Shown: piece by piece, positions 23,186-32,200 of the stretch | How the letters are laid out: each line of letters starts with the position of its first letter | How positions within the stretch are numbered: position 1 is the stretch's first letter | NCBI GenBank assembly: GCA_938030705.1 | Contig: CALHIR010000025.1 | Span: 17,259-81,258, forward strand | DNA length: 64,000 nucleotides | Direction: 5' to 3' | Origin: Candidatus Poseidoniaceae archaeon | GTDB taxonomy: Archaea > Thermoplasmatota > Poseidoniia > Poseidoniales > Poseidoniaceae | Notes under the pieces: generated by a model | What the model saw: the letters and a program-made list of their open reading frames with translations, nothing else | Databases searched by the model: none | Told to the model about the DNA's origin: nothing | Made by a program: the position numbers and the translations under genes

Positions 23186-24697
23186 ATGGCCGACGAAGCC
23201 TTTGATGCCAATGCGGTTCTCCCAGATCCCTACGGCCAAGGATTCGCTCGGGTTGAAAATCCGATAGAACGAACCGTCGAAAAATGGCAACAGCAAGAGA
23301 TGCTGCGGCTGCGGTTTGGAAAACTTGCCCGCCACCCTGCGACCATGACCATTCGTTTGTTTTTCGGTGCAAGCGTTGCGATTGTAGCCTTGCTTTCCGT
23401 AATTCTACCAACCCTTGCTCCAGCCAATCCAGGTTATGTGGTTCTGTTTTGGTTACTTCCGTTGTTGATTGGGACGGTACCGCCCCTCCTCGCCGGTGAA
23501 TCCATGTGGCAGGCCATTCAAGCCCGTATTTCTCTCCGAGAAATCGATGAACAAGGCCACGGGGGGAAACTTTCCCTCCGTTCACAACCAGGAATGGACC
23601 GGATTTTAGAGGGGTTGACCGATGTTCGGCGGCACAACACGGTCAACATCCTGTTGGCCTTTAGCACCGTGTCATTGCTCGGGTTGGGCACGGCTTTGCA
23701 ACAAGACTCCTTGGTTTGGAATCTTTCATTTTTGGTCTCGATGACCCTCGGTTTTGCTCATTCCTTCCATTCCTTTTTCACATCGGATTCTGTTCGTCAG
23801 CAAGGCGACCAGATGCCATGTTTGGTTCACCACGCCCCGACCCATCACCCAACTCAACTCGGTTCAATTTTGGGTGAGTTAATTGTGCTGCACCTGGACC
23901 CTGACCTCTTTCTTGACTGGCGCTCTTGGCTTGATGATTTCAGAAAAAGCGTGCTGCCTGGATACGATAAAGACCAGTCGTGGGAGCGCGTGCTCTACAT
24001 TCTCCACCTCAACGCCAAAGGTGATTTGAGCGACAGTATTGCCATGGGTGAACTGAGTGAATTCATTCGTCCTGACGCCATCAACGACGTCCTGTTGGAT
24101 GAGGAAGCGAAATTTAACTGGCGGTCTCTGCAGCGTTTATTGGCCCATGCACGCGTCTGGCAACCCAGCGCTTTCCGACTGCTTGAACGGCTCCAACTGG
24201 ACCTTCTCTCCGGCACACCTGCCATGCTTCGCTCACCGTGGCGGATGGACGTTGCACTCGACCCAGAATGCGATGAAGGAACCGGGCACCTGTTCATCGC
24301 GCTCAACAACCAAACCTTTCAGCAAACCGTGGCGAGGATAGAGGTTATTTGCCCGGGCGGGGAACCCTTTGCCCGAGATCATCGGTTCGATCTTCAAGCC
24401 TGTCCCCCCCCTCGTCAGGCGGTCAGTTTGAACGCCGAGGGCGAAGACGATGCTTTGGATTGGGTTCCTCGCTACCTCCAGCAAGGCGTTGTTCTTTGGC
24501 TCGGCGTGGCATGGCCTGAGCACGACCAAACCGAGCGATACGTGCAAGTGATTTTGCGGGATGAGGACGGCGTGGTCATCGAATCCCGCGTCCTGCGCAC
24601 CATCGTGAAACGAAAATCAAGTTTCCAATTACGGAAAAAGAACAACGCCCTTGAACGCGCTCGAGCTTGGGCCACACGCCCTCTGCCCAAGGCCTGA
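23186..24697 (+). CDS. Membrane protein of unknown function with large soluble C-terminal region
   Basis: A 503-residue protein. Two hydrophobic hairpins lie at residues about 50-110 (ASVAIVALLSVILPTLA, VVLFWLLPLLIGTVPPLLAG) and about 155-200 (TVNILLAFSTVSLLGLGTAL, LSFLVSMTLGFAHSFHSFF). The remaining 300 residues are soluble and Trp-rich, with the last part beta-like. No family recognised. The track ORF begins inside the tRNA gene; ATG 23186 is the first realistic start. It ends about 100 bases before the SdhA-like gene. Confidence 0.7.
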   Translation: MADEAFDANAVLPDPYGQGFARVENPIERTVEKWQQQEMLRLRFGKLARHPATMTIRLFFGASVAIVALLSVILPTLAPANPGYVVLFWLLPLLIGTVPPLLAGESMWQAIQARISLREIDEQGHGGKLSLRSQPGMDRILEGLTDVRRHNTVNILLAFSTVSLLGLGTALQQDSLVWNLSFLVSMTLGFAHSFHSFFTSDSVRQQGDQMPCLVHHAPTHHPTQLGSILGELIVLHLDPDLFLDWRSWLDDFRKSVLPGYDKDQSWERVLYILHLNAKGDLSDSIAMGELSEFIRPDAINDVLLDEEAKFNWRSLQRLLAHARVWQPSAFRLLERLQLDLLSGTPAMLRSPWRMDVALDPECDEGTGHLFIALNNQTFQQTVARIEVICPGGEPFARDHRFDLQACPPPRQAVSLNAEGEDDALDWVPRYLQQGVVLWLGVAWPEHDQTERYVQVILRDEDGVVIESRVLRTIVKRKSSFQLRKKNNALERARAWATRPLPKA

Positions 24698-24796
24698 AAC
24701 GCCCGCCCAGCACCGCAGGCCCCCAGTTTCTGCTTGTGGTGGAAGCGCGCACCTTATGGCGGTCCTCTGCTTCGCCAGCCACAGGGGAGTTTCAGA

Positions 24797-26416
24797 ATGG
24801 AAGCATGGGATGTCATTGTGCTTGGAGACGGGCCCGCTGCACTTCATGCCGCTGCCGAAGCAGCGAAATCCGGTGCAAGCACCTTGATGATGTCAGCAAC
24901 CGGTTTGGGTAACCCGGGAACGAGTTCGCTCGAAGGTTTATCCGCCCCCATCCAGGAATCAAATAACCGCAGCCACCGGGAAGACACGATTCGCTGCGGT
25001 GCTTTCCTTTCCGATCAAGACGTGGTCGCTGAAACCACAGCCGGCGCCATCAAGGTCGTTGATTTGCTCGAGCGACGCGGCCTCAATTTCCGACGAGACC
25101 AACAAGGTCTGCCAATGGTGCGAAAGGCTCCCGGCCACCAGCAACCACGCACCGTGGATGCTGGAAGTGCAACGGCGCTCGGCCTCCAACAACTCGGTGA
25201 AGAGCAGTGCATGCGCCATGGTGTTATCCGCCGCGGTGACCAAGTCCCGTTGACCCTTGTCCATACCAACCAGTCCGTGGAAGGGTTGGTGGCTGTTGAC
25301 ATGGTGAACGGAAAGGTCATCGGTCTCCAATGCAAGGCGCTTATCGTCGCTGACGAGGGCTTTGAAGGCGCTTTTTCCTCTGGCGTGGTGGGCCTTGGCA
25401 TGGACATGGTCTTCCGAACAGGTGTCGCTCTGCGAGACATGGAATTCATGACCCATCATCCACTGACCATCAAAGGCACCAACCTGTTCCTGCCCTCGGG
25501 TCTTCTTCTCGATGGGGCCCAATTGCACGAAGCCTCGGGCCCCGCCATCGATGTTGGTGGTCAATCCTCACTGGAAATCGTGGCCTCACTCTCAGCGGCC
25601 GTCAATCCCGTTTTGGACGCTCGAAACATGGGACTCAGTGCTTCATGGTGGGGCTCCCTCTTCCGCTTGGTCAAGCAGCGAACGGGCATTGACATGAACC
25701 GGCAAACCGTGCCGTTGGAGCCCGCTGTGGGCCATACCTTGGGGGGACTTCCCGTAGATGGAAACGGCCGATGTGTGGTTGGCGCATGGTCTCGCTGGTT
25801 CACCGGCCTTTATGCGGCCGGTGGTGCAGCCTGTACGGGCCTTCACGGTGCAGCACCGTTGGTAGGAAACCGTCTTCTCGACACCCTCGTTTCAGGGACA
25901 GCGGCTGGAAAGCACGCTGGAGAATGGGTTACAAGCCGCAAGTTCAGCACCACCACCGGCCTTGAGACGGCGCTGGAAGAGGCCGAAGCTGATGTTTCGG
26001 CCATGATGGAATCCGGTGAGGCCACGCACGTGGTCCGCTGCGGCACGGTGATGGCCAACCTCCACAGTGCACTCGCCTCAACCCCCACCTTCTCGTCCGA
26101 CTCCATGACCAACCTCCAAAACAAATTGGAACAGATCAGCGTCACGGCCGAATCGCTTCACATCGACCAGCCATCATTGATTGCGAACACCAACCTCCTC
26201 GAAGTCTTGCGAACGCAAGCCGCCGTGCGGATGGTCTTGGCATCCGTCCAGAGCGGGTTGGCTCGAGAGGAATCCAGAGGGTCGTTTACCCGAGAAGATT
26301 TCCCGGAAGCCAACGATGCCTTCCTCCATCACATCACCGTTGACCAAGAAGGCAACACTGGTACGCTTGCGGTCAAGAAAGGAGCGGGCGGCCACTGGGT
26401 TCTCCCTCCACAATGA
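24797..26416 (+). CDS. SdhA/FrdA-like FAD flavoprotein, atypical
   Basis: A 539-residue flavoprotein related to succinate dehydrogenase/fumarate reductase flavoprotein subunits and L-aspartate oxidase. The FAD motif is VIVLGDGPAALHAAAEAA at the N terminus; the C-terminal part keeps VGHTLGGLPVDGNGRCVVGA and LYAAGGAACTGLHGAAPLVG. The family arginine that accepts a proton in the GANRLGGNSLLD motif is missing: the sequence here is GAAPLVGNRLLD. The normal His-Tyr-Thr motif has Gly-His-Thr. No iron-sulfur or membrane subunit is nearby, so it may use another substrate. ATG 24797 is chosen. It overlaps the HIT gene by four bases. Confidence 0.75.
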   Translation: MEAWDVIVLGDGPAALHAAAEAAKSGASTLMMSATGLGNPGTSSLEGLSAPIQESNNRSHREDTIRCGAFLSDQDVVAETTAGAIKVVDLLERRGLNFRRDQQGLPMVRKAPGHQQPRTVDAGSATALGLQQLGEEQCMRHGVIRRGDQVPLTLVHTNQSVEGLVAVDMVNGKVIGLQCKALIVADEGFEGAFSSGVVGLGMDMVFRTGVALRDMEFMTHHPLTIKGTNLFLPSGLLLDGAQLHEASGPAIDVGGQSSLEIVASLSAAVNPVLDARNMGLSASWWGSLFRLVKQRTGIDMNRQTVPLEPAVGHTLGGLPVDGNGRCVVGAWSRWFTGLYAAGGAACTGLHGAAPLVGNRLLDTLVSGTAAGKHAGEWVTSRKFSTTTGLETALEEAEADVSAMMESGEATHVVRCGTVMANLHSALASTPTFSSDSMTNLQNKLEQISVTAESLHIDQPSLIANTNLLEVLRTQAAVRMVLASVQSGLAREESRGSFTREDFPEANDAFLHHITVDQEGNTGTLAVKKGAGGHWVLPPQ

Positions 26417-26871
26417 AGAAGGACATCGGGGCCAACCGATTGGTTATGGCCACGCTGTTTGAGAAGATTCTCTCCGGCGACATCCCCTCCCATCGTGTAG
26501 CGAAGGGCGAAGGATGGTACGCCTTTCTTGACATCTTTCCTCGCCGAGAAGGTCACACGCTGGTGATTCCAAACCGGGGCGTGCAACGCCTCGCCGATTT
26601 GACGCCGACAGAACACACCCAACTCATGGAAGGGGTCATTCGTGTGCAATACGTGCTTGGTCAGCGCTTTGGCACCACGGATTTCACGGTTTGTGTACAT
26701 GACGGGCCGCTCGCCGGGCAAGAAGTTCCTCATGTCCACATCCATGTCCTCCCAAGAACCGAAAACGACGGCGGCTCTACCCTCGTAGCCATGTGGCCCC
26801 GAACAGAACATGGGGAATCGAACCATGAGGCTCTCGCCTCACTTGCAGCAAGCCTTCAGGAAGTGAAGTGA
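26413..26871 (+). CDS. HIT family protein (nucleotide hydrolase/transferase)
   Basis: A 152-residue protein with the histidine triad EVPHVHIHVLPRTE near residue 107; the middle histidine forms the nucleotidyl intermediate. The N-terminal MATLFEKILSGDIPSHRV is a standard HIT start, which argues for the ATG at 26446; the ORF start at 26413 overlaps the flavoprotein stop as ATGA and would add 11 residues. Members hydrolyse AMP-lysine, Ap4A or similar nucleotides. Likely co-translated with the flanking genes, whose stop and start codons overlap. Confidence 0.85.
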   Translation: MKKDIGANRLVMATLFEKILSGDIPSHRVAKGEGWYAFLDIFPRREGHTLVIPNRGVQRLADLTPTEHTQLMEGVIRVQYVLGQRFGTTDFTVCVHDGPLAGQEVPHVHIHVLPRTENDGGSTLVAMWPRTEHGESNHEALASLAASLQEVK

Positions 26872-28463
26872 TGGCAGAAAAAATCGCCGCCGAAGAAGAA
26901 ATGGTGCACAACGGCGAACCCCTCCCCGTCCTTTCTGCCTCTGCAAAGAAGATGAAAATTGACAAACTGCTCAACGCTCCGCTGCCTACCTACGACTCTT
27001 CCGTCCCCGGCTCGTTTCTTTGGACCAAAATCGCCTTCTGGATGTGCCGCCGAGTCTCCAGTGTACAATTTCGAACCACAGCCTCTTCCTCGACAACCTC
27101 CCTTCAGGTCGCCAGCCCCGGAGCCATGTGTTGCGGTTGGCACACCAACGGCCTGATGGACCCGCTTGGCATCTTCCTCAATCACCCCAAAGAATTCGTT
27201 GTTGGCGCTCGCCATGATTTGGTCACCCGGCCGCTTCTGGGGTGGTGGACCCGCCGCCTGGCTGTTCAACCCGTTGTGCGGAAGGCCGAACTTCTCCGAG
27301 GCGGTTGCACCGAAGAGGAAGCACTTCACCTCAACGGGCGTTCGCTTCTTGCTCTGTCAAGCGGCGTTGCGCACGGGTTTGGGTGCGTCCTGTTTCCCGA
27401 AGGAACAAGCCACAGCCAGTCTTCCATGCTTCGATTCAAAACCGGGCCGGTTCGGACGGTGCTCGCGGCGGCAGCTCTTGCCAAGGCCAAGGATCTCCCT
27501 CTCCCTCACTTGGTTCCTGTCGGTCTCCACTTCAGGCGGAGAGAACGGTTTCGCACAGACCAATACGTCGAATTTGGCGACCCCATCGTCTTGGACGACG
27601 ACATGATCCCAGCGGCCATGGTCGAGGCCGTGAGCGATGGCGGTTGGGTGGAGCCCCCGGTGGAAATCGTGCACCAAATCAGAGATCAACTCCAGGACCG
27701 CCTGCCCAGCATGACGCCAAACACGTCCACATGGGAAGAGCACCGTGCCCTCCACCTGGTCGCTCACGTGCAAGCCCGAGCGAAGGGAGAGCATCTCCCC
27801 AATTGGCCGTCTGAGGTTCATGCTGCTCGGAACGCCCGGGACGAGTGGCCGGGCCATCATGCGACGTTTCCTCCTGAGCCGCTGTCAGGCGAGCGATTTG
27901 AACGCGCTTCTGAGGCCGCTGAAATGCTGGAAGCAAAAGGGTTGGACGGACGCGACCTCGGCCGGGAAGGCAGGGTGTTGCGACGGGCGAAAATCAGTCA
28001 CCTTCCGTCCGCTATCCTCTCTCTTGCGATTTTCTTTGTGCTGTTACCGTTCTCTTTGACCTCCCTGGGCCTTCAGGTCGCTTTAGGGCGCTTGCTAGGC
28101 GATTCAACCGATGAGGGCCTTGACGCAAGAACCAGCTACCAGTTTTTGGCGGCCTTTTTCGGCTCCCTCCTCGTATGGCCCGTGGTCGCCTTGGGATGGA
28201 CATCGTTGGTTTGGTTCAATCACGGGGCCATCGGCGACCTTCTGGGATGGGCCGACGCGTGGTTATACCTCGGCACGGCTTCGCCAGCAGCAGGCCTTTT
28301 CTTGGTCTATCTTTTCTGTTTTCCAGTGTTCTGGGCCAGCGGAAAATCCTTCGCAGGGGCGTGGGATGTGTGGGTCGACACGAGGAAGTCATGGGTGCGT
28401 TGGCGCTTCCCATCTGATGAGAAATCGCGCCTGAAAACCCTCCTTTCTGAACTCACTCCCTAA
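26871..28463 (+). CDS. PlsC-type acyltransferase with C-terminal membrane region
   Basis: About 530 residues. A lysophospholipid acyltransferase-like core lies at residues about 75-250: block I reads GWHTNGLMDPLGI (HxxxxD), block III is VLFPEGTSHSQSS, and a block IV-like PHLVPVGLHF follows. Residues about 370-500 hold at least three hydrophobic helices (ILSLAIFFVLLPFSLTSLGL, FFGSLLVWPVVALGWTSLVW, GLFLVYLFCFPVFWASG). Typical PlsC is near 240 residues, so this is a large fused form. In an archaeon with ether lipids the acyl acceptor is unclear. ATG 26871 shares its first base with the TGA of the HIT gene. Confidence 0.8.
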   Translation: MAEKIAAEEEMVHNGEPLPVLSASAKKMKIDKLLNAPLPTYDSSVPGSFLWTKIAFWMCRRVSSVQFRTTASSSTTSLQVASPGAMCCGWHTNGLMDPLGIFLNHPKEFVVGARHDLVTRPLLGWWTRRLAVQPVVRKAELLRGGCTEEEALHLNGRSLLALSSGVAHGFGCVLFPEGTSHSQSSMLRFKTGPVRTVLAAAALAKAKDLPLPHLVPVGLHFRRRERFRTDQYVEFGDPIVLDDDMIPAAMVEAVSDGGWVEPPVEIVHQIRDQLQDRLPSMTPNTSTWEEHRALHLVAHVQARAKGEHLPNWPSEVHAARNARDEWPGHHATFPPEPLSGERFERASEAAEMLEAKGLDGRDLGREGRVLRRAKISHLPSAILSLAIFFVLLPFSLTSLGLQVALGRLLGDSTDEGLDARTSYQFLAAFFGSLLVWPVVALGWTSLVWFNHGAIGDLLGWADAWLYLGTASPAAGLFLVYLFCFPVFWASGKSFAGAWDVWVDTRKSWVRWRFPSDEKSRLKTLLSELTP

Positions 28464-28501
28464 AGGGTGCATTCAAACGGGATGAAGTACTGGAAGGCTA
28501 C

Positions 28502-29137
28502 ATGACGCCTGACGAGACCGTTGACCTACTCAAGCAATGGCTCAATGACGAACGCCTTCAGGCCAAAGCACAGAATGACCCGCGGGCCCACGCCCATTTT
28601 CTGGTTCGTTATCCAAGCGGCAAGCAGGGCCATATGTTTGCTATCGTCGTGCCCAAAGACAGGGATTTGGTCGCCGTGTCTAGCATGACTCGAGTCGATG
28701 AAGGCCAACAGAAAGAAATGAAAGACCACATGGACGACGAAGACAGCGATTGGGCAGAATGGATCCATGAAAGTCGCCTTCATCTCATACGCACCGGCGT
28801 GGACTGGGTGATTCACATGGGGCACAAAGACGACAAGAAACCCGGGCCTCTTCAAGCGTTTAACGTGAGCCTTCCCATTTGGTTTGACGGCCTGACAAAA
28901 CATGAATTCATGAACAGCCTTCGTCGTTTGTGGCTTGCCAAACTCGCCTTGATTCACGAAATCAAATATTCCTACGGCCCAGGTGTCGGGAAAGCCGGCC
29001 CTGTCGATGATTGGGCGAAATCGAAACCGATGAATGACGGACAGCAGTCGGCCAAAGAATCTCGTCCGACAGCAGAAATTGAATTTGACGAAAAGATGTC
29101 GTTTGGTTCAGGATTTGACCCCACAGAATGGGCTTAA
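28502..29137 (+). CDS. DUF2299-like protein
   Basis: A 211-residue cytoplasmic alpha/beta protein. LLKQWLNDERLQAKAQND at the N terminus, a central strand pair (MFAIVVPKDRDLVAVSSM), and SLPIWFDGLTKHEFMNSLRR followed by a helix resemble DUF2299, a family seen mostly in archaea, whose job is unknown. I base this on pattern memory. It starts 38 bases after the acyltransferase stop and seems to be the last gene of that group. Confidence 0.55.
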   Translation: MTPDETVDLLKQWLNDERLQAKAQNDPRAHAHFLVRYPSGKQGHMFAIVVPKDRDLVAVSSMTRVDEGQQKEMKDHMDDEDSDWAEWIHESRLHLIRTGVDWVIHMGHKDDKKPGPLQAFNVSLPIWFDGLTKHEFMNSLRRLWLAKLALIHEIKYSYGPGVGKAGPVDDWAKSKPMNDGQQSAKESRPTAEIEFDEKMSFGSGFDPTEWA

Positions 29138-29275
29138 TTTGGCAGAATTCCACCATCTTGCCTCCACGGTATCACCTACGATACCCATGCCGCAAACCCA
29201 CGAAACATGACCGATAGGGAGCGCGGTTAAGTATGATTAGAGACACGAAAAAATGTTGAAGTCCGGGGTATACCT

Positions 29276-32200
29276 ATGAACCAGAAAATCAAATCCGTTA
29301 GCCTAGCGTCCATCATGGTCCTTTCCGTGATGTCCTCGCTCCTTATCGCCTCCGTGTCGGTCAGTGCCAGCACGGTGGTCATCACCGAAGCCATCCAGAT
29401 TGTAGATGGCGGGACATCGTCCGATTCACAGACCGCCGTCGGTTCTGACAGTTCCGGCAACGTGCACGTTGTTTGGACCCGAAACAACCTCCACCTCTAT
29501 TATTCCATGATTTCGCCCCGTGGCGAGACGCTAATTGATGCGACCCAAATCACCAACGCCGGACTTCACAAGATTTGGCATCCTGATCTCGCCGTCGACG
29601 AATTTGACCGAATTCACGTCGTTTGGGCGGACAAAGCCGGTCAACATGCCATCATGTACACCGCCCTTTCCCCTTGGTCTGCTCCCATGGACGGCATGGC
29701 CTCCGACGACGGCACCATCACCGCCATCGACGATTCCATCATCTCGCGCCGCTCCCAAAACCGAGACTGGCCTGCCCTTGACATCGATAGCCAAAACAAC
29801 GTCCACATTGTTTGGCAAGACAACTACGACGAACTTGGCCGTTTCTTCAATCAGCCCCAAATCTACTACTCCATGATTCAGCCCGACATTGGCTCTGGTG
29901 CCATCATCACCCTCTTTGATGACACCCTCTTGACGCCCATCATCGGCCACAAAGGTCACCCCGATGTGGTCGTTGACGCCAACGATTACGTCCAAATCGC
30001 TTGGGACGACACCCGTGGCGGAAAGGTGGAACTGGCCTTTATCGTCGATACCTCGGGCTCCATGTATTCCGAGTGGGCTGACATCTGCACCGTTATTTAC
30101 GGCGGCAACTTTGCCTCCGGACCTTATTTCCAAGGCATCAAACCCATGCTTGAAGAAGGCAACATGACCGTTTACGAGACCATCTATGGTTTGGGCAACA
30201 CCCTCCCCGGTGCAGCAAGCTCAGGAAACTGTCAGGGCTACAACCAGAATACCGGCCCTCGAACCACGCCGCTCGGCCAAACCCCCGGCGACGACTCCGG
30301 CGGTATCCGCAAACTTCCCGGAACCATCTACAACGGCAACACGTACTCCGGTTATTCCGGTGAAGACTGGGGCCCAGGTTCTAACTGGGCCTGTTTGTCG
30401 TGGAAGGACTCTGCTGGAAACGTTCCCGGCAACCCTCCTACGCAATCGGACCACCGCTGGAACCCCAACGCCACCAAGATCGTGATTCCTGTTTCAGATG
30501 AAGGTCCAAAGGACGGCGACCCGTCTCAGCAAGCCGATGACAAAGCAGCCATCCAAGAAGCACACGACAACTGTTTGTTGGCTGGCGTGATTCCAGTCGG
30601 TCTCTACGGTCAAGGCTACGGCGGTGCAGGCAACATCCAGTCTCACTTCATGGATCTGGTGCAGTGCCCCAACGGCATCGTTTCGACCCAAACTCGAAAC
30701 TGCCCCGGCAACACCCTTGCCAACACCGACGCCGGCGGGCAAGCCTACGAATTCCCTTCAGGCTCGGGTACCAACCAAATGGCCCTTCTCGTCGAAGCCA
30801 TGGTCTACATTTCAACCAACAATTCGCGTGAAATCTACATGTCGGTCCTCGACCCCTATGCCAAGATGAACAATGACCCCAGTTTCACTCCTGGATTGCC
30901 CGGCCACTCTGCACAGGGCGGCAACTACGCAGAAGACACCGGTGCTGGTGCTGACGGCCACTTGGTGGTCGTCAACGACACCCGCGTCACCATCGACGAC
31001 GCTTACTCATTCCACCCCTCCATCGGCGTTGACCAGCAAGGCAACACCCACATTGCGTGGATGGACGGCCGCGACTATGGTTTCGAGAAGGACGTGAACT
31101 ACGAGGTGTACTACACCAAACTTCGCCTCCAAGGTGCCGGCGCTTGGGACGGGGCAGATGAAGGCCTCTCCACCTACGCCATCAAGAAGATCAACGACAC
31201 CCCCATCTCCAACGTGGAAGGCAAGAACGGCCTGCCCCCTGCCTCGCCTTATGCAGGCAACTCCGTCTTCCCGTCCTTGTTGACCGACGACCAGAACAAC
31301 ATCCACATTGCGTGGGTTGATTCCGGCAACCTTTCGGCGAACGAAGAGATTCTCTACACCCGATTGAACCAAACCGACCTGACCGGCGATGGCCTCACGG
31401 CCCTTGACCCCTGGGAAGCCGTGGCAGTGACCTCTTGGAATTCCAACAAACTCGGGCCAAACAGCGGCCGTCAACCGGCCATCGGTATGCCGCCGGCCTT
31501 CTCGAACGACTTGGGAAGCGGCGCACACATTGCGTGGTCCGACACCAACAAGTGCGGTGATGACGGTAACAACAATCGGTTCACCATCTGTTATTCCCAC
31601 GTTCTGACCGGCCAAGTGGACGTTGATTTTGACGAAGGCGAGACCTTCTATCACGTCATTGAACCCGGACAACAGACCATCTACAACATGACGATGAACA
31701 ACTCAACACCCGGTCCCAAGGACCTGGTCGCTGACACCTACGGCTTGAACATCTCTGGCGTACCGATGAACTGGACAGCGAACCTCTACTTCGCCTCCAA
31801 CCACTCGAGCATCTTCCCAGACACACCGATTTTCCTCGAAGGCGGTGAAGACATTCGGTTCTATATGCGAGTGCAGGCCCCGTCCATCTACCAAGCAAAC
31901 GGGGACGAATTAGCTGAAATCCGTATTACGGCACAGTCCTACAAGGACCCAGCCATTCAGAACGACATCATCACGCTGACCTTGATGGACGTGGTTCACG
32001 GCATCAACCTCGACACCTCGCACAGCATGGCGGATATTGAGCAGGGCGACACCGCCATCTTCTCCATTACCATCACCAACACGGGTAACGTGCACGACGC
32101 CTTTGTCTTCTGGGATCCTAACAGTCTCGAAGGGCAGCAAGAATGGCTCCTCCCGTTCGGCTGGCAAGTGAACTTCCCGATTCGGGTGGAATTGGACCCT

